Positions 1 to 4,984 of a DNA stretch of 6,069 nucleotides are shown piece by piece. The stretch covers positions 1 to 6,069 of the forward strand of contig JAJZHU010000148.1 in the NCBI GenBank assembly GCA_021798375.1. Reading direction: 5' to 3'. The DNA comes from Pseudomonadota bacterium (GTDB lineage Bacteria > Pseudomonadota > Alphaproteobacteria > Acetobacterales > Acetobacteraceae). Below the pieces are notes generated by a model. The model had not been told where the DNA came from. It did not search any database and worked only from the letters and a program-made list of their open reading frames with translations. The position numbers and the translations under genes were made by a program. Each line of letters starts with the position of its first letter. The stretch's first letter is position 1.

Positions 1-2
1 AA

Positions 3-248
3 ACCGAGGGCGAGGCGATCAAATACCGCATCCAAACCCCGCACGATGGCGGCGAAATGGGGCCTGTGACCATCGCCGGCCCGACCTGCGACGGCGTGGA
101 TATCATGTATGAAAAAAGCAATTACCGCCTGCCGATGGCGCTGACCCACGGCGACAAGGTGGAACTGCTTTCCACCGGCGCTTATGTCACCACCTATTGC
201 AGCACCCGCTTCAATGGCTTTGCCCCGCTGGCGGAATATTACATCTGA
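3..248 (+). CDS. PLP-dependent decarboxylase, ornithine decarboxylase type (C-terminal end only)
   Basis: Only the last 81 residues are present; the reading frame is open from base 3 and the start lies left of the window. Enzymes of this family (fold-type III, alanine-racemase-like) decarboxylate ornithine, and in some bacteria lysine as well, to make putrescine or cadaverine in the cytoplasm. The visible part is the C-terminal beta domain. It carries GPTCDGVD, equivalent to the GPTCDG motif of eukaryotic ODC whose Cys and Asp come from the second subunit of the dimer and contact the substrate. It also has GAYVTTY and the closing FNGF...YYI, which match the ODC tail better than that of diaminopimelate decarboxylase (LysA). 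The gene ends at TGA 246-248 and converges on the dap operon across a hairpin. Ornithine versus lysine preference cannot be read from this fragment. Confidence 0.85.
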   Translation, partial: TEGEAIKYRIQTPHDGGEMGPVTIAGPTCDGVDIMYEKSNYRLPMALTHGDKVELLSTGAYVTTYCSTRFNGFAPLAEYYI

Positions 249-255
249 CATGACT

Positions 256-286
256 CCGCCCAGGGTGCGGTTCGCACCCTGGGCGG
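256..286. terminator. Hairpin between convergent genes, probable bidirectional terminator
   Basis: Arms 256-269 and 273-286 are perfectly complementary over 14 bp, with a 3-base GTT loop. The structure begins 7 bases after the decarboxylase stop and lies 15 bases past the stop of the opposing membrane-protein gene, so it can serve both transcripts. Neither side has a T-run, so this is not a classical intrinsic terminator. It may need a factor or act mainly to protect the 3' ends. The 8-base palindrome TCCCGGGA follows at 291-298. Confidence 0.7.
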
Positions 287-301
287 CTGGTCCCGGGATG
301 G

Positions 302-889
302 TCAGCCCGAAATCAGATGATCCAGATGCGCCGTTAGCACGGGCGCCGCGTTGCTGATCACGGCATCGATTGCGACGAACAAAGCCGCGTCGAGCATTGG
401 CACCGCCAGACTGATCCTGACGATTTTCCAATCGAACCAGATCGCCCAACCAAGACTCAGCAGCAACATTATTTGGCCGGCGACCGATGGCGCCCCCATC
501 AGATCGGGCAGATTCGCCGCCAGCGCCAAGGTCGCTTGCACCACCTGGCTCCAATTCCACAGAATCACCAGCCAGCACCAGCGGTGCTCGCGGTGCAGCA
601 AGCGGCATAATTCGTAAGCAACCACCAGAAATCCCAGCCAGCTTACCAGACAGGTCAGGGTCTCGACCGCAAGCCCGCGTAACAACAATAGGTCGGTCAG
701 CGGCGCCGTGGCCGGGAACAAGGCCCAAACATCGATTTTTTGCGCCAATTCAGCCGGCAACACGATCGCCAGCGCCAGGAAACTGCGCATCACATCGCGC
801 CGCTCGGCGCCGAACAGCCGCGCGCCCTGCATCTGACCGAAGGCGAGCTGCCAGATACCGCGGAGGTGCGCCGTCAATGCGTCGATCAC
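302..889 (-). CDS. Multi-pass membrane protein of unknown function, second of a tandem pair
   Basis: This encodes 195 residues with no family I recognise. The GTG start at 889-887 is chosen because it overlaps the upstream TGA (888-886) as GTGA, matching the other junctions of the operon. The open frame continues to an ATG at 991, but that extension is Gly/Arg/Cys-rich and is the shadow of the upstream gene. About five hydrophobic segments are visible, near residues 33-50, 75-95, 105-125, 135-155 and 165-185. RGIW (10-13), REHRW (100-104), NWSQ (112-115), GAP (132-134) and AIW (149-151) recur in the same order and near-identical spacing in the upstream neighbour, so the two look paralogous. 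This is the last gene of the dapD-dapE operon and ends 15 bases before the hairpin. No catalytic motif or signal peptide is evident. An inner-membrane location is inferred. Confidence 0.8.
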   Translation of the reverse strand: MIDALTAHLRGIWQLAFGQMQGARLFGAERRDVMRSFLALAIVLPAELAQKIDVWALFPATAPLTDLLLLRGLAVETLTCLVSWLGFLVVAYELCRLLHREHRWCWLVILWNWSQVVQATLALAANLPDLMGAPSVAGQIMLLLSLGWAIWFDWKIVRISLAVPMLDAALFVAIDAVISNAAPVLTAHLDHLISG

Positions 890-1443
890 GGCACCACCCG
901 CGTCAGCACCGGGCCGAGCAGGTTGGGCCCAAGCACCAGCACAAAATTTCCGACCACCACCGCCGCCACAACGGCGATGGCGCGCGGCCATTCAAGCGCC
1001 AAACCATGTCGCGCCAGGAAAAGCTGCATCCATATGGCGTAAACCACCACGATCAGCGCCAGCATGGGGGCGATCGCCGGTGCCCCCGCCCACAGCCCCA
1101 TGACGATCACGAAAAGCGGCAAATAGCCCCATTGGCACCAATTGAGCGCCGTGGCGTATCTTGCCCAACGCGCTTCGCGATCGAAGCGCAGCGACAGGAA
1201 ATGCGATATCACCGGGCCGGCCAATATTCCCGCGGGCGTGCTGAGCAATTGTTCCAACGCATCGCGGCGTTGGCCGTTCTGCCAAAGCAAGGCGACCGCC
1301 ATCAGGGAAAAGCCGAGCATCGGGGTCAGCGAGATGAAAAACGCCTTTGCCGTGCCGCGAAAACAGGCGATTCCTTCCGGCTTGCCGGTCATCACCAGCC
1401 ACATGCCACGCCCGACGGATTCGGGTTCGGTGTTGCCGCTCAT
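886..1443 (-). CDS. Multi-pass membrane protein of unknown function, first of a tandem pair
   Basis: This encodes 185 residues with no named family recognised. The ATG start (1443-1441) overlaps the dapE stop (1442-1440) as ATGA. An in-frame ATG at 1512 would force a 73-base overlap with dapE and adds charged residues that look like dapE shadow, so it is rejected. Hydrophobic segments lie near residues 34-54, 68-86, 98-118, 121-145 and 155-178, which suggests about five membrane passes after a short cytoplasmic N-terminus. Landmarks are RGMW (12-15), Gly20, Gly24, Phe28, REARW (89-93), NWCQ (101-104), GAP (120-122) and AIW (136-138). All of these recur in the downstream protein, which points to tandem duplication. 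No Shine-Dalgarno sequence is clear, so translation probably depends on ribosomes finishing dapE. A link to lysine or cell-wall metabolism is suggested only by operon position. Confidence 0.8.
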   Translation of the reverse strand: MSGNTEPESVGRGMWLVMTGKPEGIACFRGTAKAFFISLTPMLGFSLMAVALLWQNGQRRDALEQLLSTPAGILAGPVISHFLSLRFDREARWARYATALNWCQWGYLPLFVIVMGLWAGAPAIAPMLALIVVVYAIWMQLFLARHGLALEWPRAIAVVAAVVVGNFVLVLGPNLLGPVLTRVVP

Positions 1444-2564
1444 GCCATGAAAGCGTCCAGGGTCGCCTGATAGATCGCGGTGAGATCGTTCAAATCGGTA
1501 ATCGGCACACACTCGTCCAATTTATGCATCGATGCGCCCACCAGGCCAAATTCCGCCACCGGGCACAGATGGGTGATGAAACGTGCGTCCGACGTGCCGC
1601 CGCCGGTATCCAGCCTGGGACGCAGGCCGGTTACCTTGGCAATGGCCGTGCGCAGCAGGGAAATTTTGTCGTTGGGCGCGGTTAGAAAGGCCTCGCCGCT
1701 CACCTTCACATCGAGTTCGAAATCCTCCGCGTGGGTGGCGATGACGCCGCGCAACCACGAGGTGAGATCCGAGGCGTTGTGTTGATCGTTGAAACGGATG
1801 TTCAGGCGCGCCCGCGCCGTGGCCGGGATCACATTGGTGGTGGGATTGCCCACATCGATGCTGGTGATCTGCAACGAGGACGGTTCGAACCATTGATTGC
1901 CCATATCCAACGGCGTCTCGGTCAGGGCGGATAGGATCCGCAACAAACGATGCACCGGATTGTCGGCCCGCTGCGGATAGGCCACATGGCCTTGGGTGCC
2001 GTTGACGGTGACATGAGCATTCAAACTGCCGCGCCGTCCGATTTTGATGGTTTCTCCCAGCCGCACCGCGTTGGTGGGCTCGCCGACCAGACAGAAATCC
2101 GGCACGATATTTTGCGCCCGCAGCCAGGCGACCACGCGCGTGGTGCCCTCGGTTGCATCGCCTTCCTCGTCGCCGGTGATCAGCAGACTGATCGAGCCGA
2201 ATTTCTTGCCCGCGGCGAGAAAACGCGCCACCGCGGCGACAAAGGCGGCGATCGCCCCCTTCATGTCGCACGCCCCGCGCCCGAACAGGCTGCCGCCCGC
2301 CACCGTGCCGTCGAACGGACCGTGCCGCCACACGCCCTCGCCCGGCGTTACCACGTCGGTGTGGCCGGCAAAGCAGAAATGCGGCGAGGCATCGCCGATT
2401 CGCGCCCATAAATTCTCGATCTCGCCGAAACGGAGCGGTGTCACGGTGAAGCCGAGCGAGGTGAGTGCGTCGATCAGAATCCGTTGCGCGCCCGCGTCTT
2501 GCGGCGTGACGGACGGTGCGCGGACCAGGGCCTGGGCCAGCGGCAAGGGATTGGTGAGGCTCAA
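1440..2564 (-). CDS. dapE: Succinyl-diaminopimelate desuccinylase DapE
   Basis: This cytoplasmic di-zinc hydrolase removes succinate from N-succinyl-LL-2,6-diaminopimelate to give LL-diaminopimelate, for lysine and peptidoglycan. The 374 residues match the usual family length (about 375). All metal-site residues known from H. influenzae DapE are found: His68 and Asp70 in GHTDVV, Asp100 in GRGACDMKG, the catalytic Glu133 and metal-binding Glu134 in GDEEGD, Glu162 in GEPT and His347 in SMHKLDE. His193 in QGHVAYP matches the residue supplied by the partner subunit, and GGTSDARF (322-329) is the conserved C-terminal signature. The M20 dimerisation domain is roughly residues 180-290. The start is TTG (2564-2562), nested with the dapD stop as TTGA. 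The only nearby in-frame upstream codons before a stop (2579-2577) include no ATG or GTG. No Shine-Dalgarno sequence is visible, so coupling to dapD is likely. Confidence 0.97.
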   Translation of the reverse strand: MSLTNPLPLAQALVRAPSVTPQDAGAQRILIDALTSLGFTVTPLRFGEIENLWARIGDASPHFCFAGHTDVVTPGEGVWRHGPFDGTVAGGSLFGRGACDMKGAIAAFVAAVARFLAAGKKFGSISLLITGDEEGDATEGTTRVVAWLRAQNIVPDFCLVGEPTNAVRLGETIKIGRRGSLNAHVTVNGTQGHVAYPQRADNPVHRLLRILSALTETPLDMGNQWFEPSSLQITSIDVGNPTTNVIPATARARLNIRFNDQHNASDLTSWLRGVIATHAEDFELDVKVSGEAFLTAPNDKISLLRTAIAKVTGLRPRLDTGGGTSDARFITHLCPVAEFGLVGASMHKLDECVPITDLNDLTAIYQATLDAFMA

Positions 2565-3385
2565 TCGCGCAGCAATTCATTGATCGAGGTTTTGGCGCGG
2601 GTGCGCTCGTCCACGCGCTTGACGATGACCGCGCACGACAGCGACGGACCGCCATCGCGCCCTGGCAGGCTGCCGGGCACCACCACCGAATAGGCAGGCA
2701 CGCGGCCCATGAAGACCTCGCCGGTGGCGCGATCGACGATTTTGGTCGAGGCGCTCAGAAATACCCCCATCGAAAGCACCGCGCCGCGTTCCACGATCAC
2801 ACCTTCCGCGACCTCGGAACGCGCGCCGATAAAACAATCGTCTTCGATCACCACGGGGCCGGCTTGCAGGGGTTCCAACACGCCGCCGATGCCCACACCG
2901 CCGCTGATGTGGCAGTTGGCGCCGATCTGCGCGCAACTGCCCACGGTGGACCAGGTATCGATCATGGTGTTCGCCCCCACATAAGCGCCGACATTGACAA
3001 AGCAGGGCATCAACACCACGCCGGGAGAGATAAACGCCGAACGGCGCACCACGGCGCCGGGAACCACGCGGAAACCGCCGGCCTGAAAGCGCGTAGCGTC
3101 CCAATCGGTGAATTTGAGCATCACTTTATCAAACGAAGTACACCCCCCGACGCCCGACATCGGCACGGAATCGTATAAACGGAACGACAGCAGCACGGCC
3201 ATCTTGAGCCATTGATTGACCACCCAGCCGGAATCCGCCGGTTCGGCAACGCGCACGTTGCCATCGTCGAGAGCCGCGAGCGCCTCAAGGACCGCATCGC
3301 GATCATCGCCGACCGTGGCCGCCGACAGGCTGTTCCGCCGTTCCCAAATCGAAAGGATACGATCGCGCAAACTGATATGAGGCAT
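2561..3385 (-). CDS. dapD: 2,3,4,5-tetrahydropyridine-2,6-dicarboxylate N-succinyltransferase DapD
   Basis: This enzyme transfers succinyl from succinyl-CoA to tetrahydrodipicolinate, opening the succinylase branch of lysine and diaminopimelate synthesis. It is a cytoplasmic trimer. The 274 residues are the expected length and align almost throughout with E. coli DapD. The N-terminal helical domain (about 1-100) contains NQWLK...VLLSFR (57-69). The left-handed beta-helix of hexapeptide repeats (about 110-240) includes the active-site MIDTW (141-145), GSCAQIG, SGGVGIGGVLEPLQA (161-175) and CFIGARSEVAEGVIVE (184-199). The C-terminus ends in INELL. The ATG at 3385-3383 gives the normal N-terminus MPHISLRDRI. 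The frame stays open to an ATG at 3457, but the extra 24 residues do not resemble DapD. A weak AGG lies 6 bases upstream. This is the first gene of the leftward operon, divergent from the cyclase. Met62 replaces a Lys found in E. coli (QWLKK). Confidence 0.97.
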   Translation of the reverse strand: MPHISLRDRILSIWERRNSLSAATVGDDRDAVLEALAALDDGNVRVAEPADSGWVVNQWLKMAVLLSFRLYDSVPMSGVGGCTSFDKVMLKFTDWDATRFQAGGFRVVPGAVVRRSAFISPGVVLMPCFVNVGAYVGANTMIDTWSTVGSCAQIGANCHISGGVGIGGVLEPLQAGPVVIEDDCFIGARSEVAEGVIVERGAVLSMGVFLSASTKIVDRATGEVFMGRVPAYSVVVPGSLPGRDGGPSLSCAVIVKRVDERTRAKTSINELLRD

Positions 3386-3468
3386 GGGGAACCTGGAACT
3401 CCGGCGTGAAAAATTTATGGCCGGACCATGCCGCGCCCAGGGGGGGCAAGTCAACAAAACCGGAAAAA

Positions 3469-3486
3469 CTATTGAATCGGCAATAG
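3469..3486. repeat. Short inverted repeat CTATTG-N6-CAATAG, possible operator
   Basis: CTATTG (3469-3474) and CAATAG (3481-3486) are perfect inverted copies separated by AATCGG. The centre-to-centre distance of 12 bases is compatible with a dimeric regulator binding one face of the helix. The repeat overlaps the candidate -35 of the cyclase gene (3472-3477), so binding there could block that promoter. Six-base arms can occur by chance, so this is a candidate only. Confidence 0.3.
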
Positions 3487-3497
3487 CAAGCTAACTT

Positions 3498-3512
3498 AAG
3501 ATTCATGATCTT
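3498..3512. repeat. Short inverted repeat AAGAT-N5-ATCTT
   Basis: AAGAT (3498-3502) and ATCTT (3508-3512) flank TCATG, just downstream of the CTTAAG palindrome (3495-3500). The repeat sits on or next to the candidate -10 of the cyclase gene, 18 bases before its ATG. The arms are short, so chance occurrence is quite possible. Confidence 0.2.
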
Positions 3513-3529
3513 GGGGCCAAACTGGGATT

Positions 3530-4984
3530 ATGCGAAGCGGTAGAATTATTCCCCCGGTCAAACAGCCCCCCGATCCCGCCGCAAAGGCGCCGGGTGGTGC
3601 CATGCCTGATCACGGCCCCCATCACGGCAACACCGAATATCTCAGCAAAGCCTTGCTGGAAAGCCGGGAACGCTGGCGGGATTTCGCCATGCTGGCCAAC
3701 GACTTCGCGTTCGAAACCGACGCCGCCGGTCTTTTGAGCTTTTTCAGTCCGGCGGATGCGTTCGGCTACCCCGAAAACAGTCTTTTGGGCACTTCGGGCG
3801 TTGCGCTATTGGCCGATACCGAAGCGGTTGCGTTGTTCAATCCGTTTCGCCCGACGCGCAACGAAATGCGTCGCCATGTCTGGCTGCGCGATGCCACCGG
3901 CAATGTGCGCTGTTTCGCCGTTTCGGTGCGTCAACTGGTCGACGTGGCGGGAACGGCGGTTGGCGCGCGCGGCGTGGCGCAAGACATTACCACCCAGAGC
4001 GAGCACGACACCGCCGTGGCCGGCGCGTTGCGACGGGGCGAGTTGCTTGAACATATCATGTGGCGGATGCGGCAAGAAGTTCTGGCCCCACGCATGATGC
4101 AGGCCATTCTGGAAGCATTGATGAACGCCTTGGGCGCGGGCGGCGTGGTGTTGTTGAATGCCGTGACGAATCTATCGTCTGAATCGTTATTGCATGCGGC
4201 CGGAACCACCCCCCATGCCGTGTTGGATCGCATCGCCGATGCCGCGGCGGAAGACAGCACGGCGGCTTCGATCCTGACAAGCCGCGAAGAACATTCGGTG
4301 CTGATCTGCCCCAGCTATACAAGATTTGGCGAATCGGTGATTTTGGGCCTGTGGCGCGATCGCTTCGGCCGCCCGTGGGACAGTGAAGATAGCGCGCTGG
4401 CGTCTTCGATCACCGCCATCGTGGGCGTGGTGTTGGAACATGAAACCATTCAACGCGAGATGGCCCACCAGGCGCGCACCGACCCTCTGACCGGATTGCT
4501 CAACCGGCGCGCCTTTTTCGAAGGGGTGGAACGGCGGATCGGCCGATCCGAGCGCGACGGGCTTTCCAGCGTATTGATGTATATCGATCTTGATCATTTC
4601 AAATGGATCAACGACGTATTGGGGCACGAAGCGGGCGACGATGCCTTGTGCCGTTTCGGCGCGATGCTGCGTTCCATCTTTCGCCCCGCCGATCTGGTGG
4701 CGCGTTTGGGCGGCGATGAATTCGCCGTTTGGATGGACGGGAGCGATCAATTCACCGCCGCCGAACGCGCCGAGCAGGTGCGTATCCAAGCCAAAACCCT
4801 GTTTCGTCATTTCGCCAACGGTCAGGAACCGGAATTTGGCACCTCGATCGGCATGGCTTGCCGCGCCGCCTTTGCCGGCGAAGGGGTCGATAGCGTGATG
4901 CGCCGCGCCGACACCGCCATGTATCAAGCCAAACGCGACGGACGGGGGTGTTGGTTGGTATCTGCCGACGAGCCGATCGGATGA
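3530..4984 (+). CDS. Diguanylate cyclase with PAS and GAF-like sensor domains
   Basis: This makes cyclic di-GMP from two GTP. The 484 residues contain no membrane segment, so a soluble sensor-cyclase is expected. Residues 1-40 are Pro-rich with a His cluster (28-32). A PAS/PAC domain follows (about 42-157, ending GVAQDIT), then a GAF-like domain (about 183-305) and a GGDEF domain (about 315-477). The cyclase looks active. DPLTGLLNRRAFF opens the domain, and Asp353 (in IDLDHFK), Asn361, Asp370 and GGDEF (394-398) match the PleD metal- and GTP-binding residues with no gaps. RPAD (385-388), five residues before GGDEF, is an intact RxxD inhibitory site, so product feedback is expected. The start is uncertain: at ATG 3530 GGGA is only 2 bases away, while ATG 3602 (Met25) follows GGGTGG at 4 bases. 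The gene is co-translated with the DUF2336 gene by an ATGA overlap. The signal sensed is unknown. Confidence 0.93.
   Translation: MRSGRIIPPVKQPPDPAAKAPGGAMPDHGPHHGNTEYLSKALLESRERWRDFAMLANDFAFETDAAGLLSFFSPADAFGYPENSLLGTSGVALLADTEAVALFNPFRPTRNEMRRHVWLRDATGNVRCFAVSVRQLVDVAGTAVGARGVAQDITTQSEHDTAVAGALRRGELLEHIMWRMRQEVLAPRMMQAILEALMNALGAGGVVLLNAVTNLSSESLLHAAGTTPHAVLDRIADAAAEDSTAASILTSREEHSVLICPSYTRFGESVILGLWRDRFGRPWDSEDSALASSITAIVGVVLEHETIQREMAHQARTDPLTGLLNRRAFFEGVERRIGRSERDGLSSVLMYIDLDHFKWINDVLGHEAGDDALCRFGAMLRSIFRPADLVARLGGDEFAVWMDGSDQFTAAERAEQVRIQAKTLFRHFANGQEPEFGTSIGMACRAAFAGEGVDSVMRRADTAMYQAKRDGRGCWLVSADEPIG

Larger units (their letters stand above)
3386..3529. promoter_or_regulatory. Divergent control region between dapD and the diguanylate cyclase gene
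   Basis: This 144-base gap must hold the promoters of both transcription units. It contains an AT-richer island at 3451-3512, which stands out from the GC-rich surroundings. For the rightward gene, TTGAAT (3472-3477) and TAAGAT (3497-3502) form a weak sigma70-like pair with a long 19-base spacer, 28 bases before the ATG. For dapD the opposite strand offers TTGACT (complement of 3449-3454), but no convincing -10 element follows it. A run of seven G (3440-3446) lies in the putative dapD leader. No riboswitch fold is recognised. The promoter positions are guesses from sequence alone. Confidence 0.5.

Noticed and set aside
487..1470. Long open frame (327 codons) on the + strand opposite the membrane-protein genes
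   Set aside because: Its translation is Arg/His/Pro-rich with no recognisable domain. It is antisense to two well-supported hydrophobic proteins, as expected from high GC at third codon positions.
1522..2655. A 377-codon frame on the - strand that spans most of dapE in another frame
   Set aside because: It is marginally longer than dapE but Arg-rich and without motifs, whereas the dapE frame has the complete di-zinc site.
3440..3446. Run of seven G as a possible phase-variation tract
   Set aside because: It is noncoding, short and single. A spacing effect on dapD expression is possible but unsupported.
3303..3506. A 67-codon frame on the - strand covering the dapD leader, a possible leader peptide
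   Set aside because: It overlaps the dapD start by about 80 bases out of frame, shows no run of lysine codons or attenuator hairpin, and has no ribosome-binding site that I could identify.
3386..3529. Lysine riboswitch upstream of dapD
   Set aside because: The leader is far too short for a lysine aptamer, and no matching helices were seen.
4535..4550. Perfect 16-base palindrome CGGATCGGCCGATCCG inside the cyclase gene
   Set aside because: It encodes RRIGRSE in frame in an ordinary part of the GGDEF domain. A single such palindrome is only mildly unlikely in GC-rich DNA of this length, and I saw no second copy.
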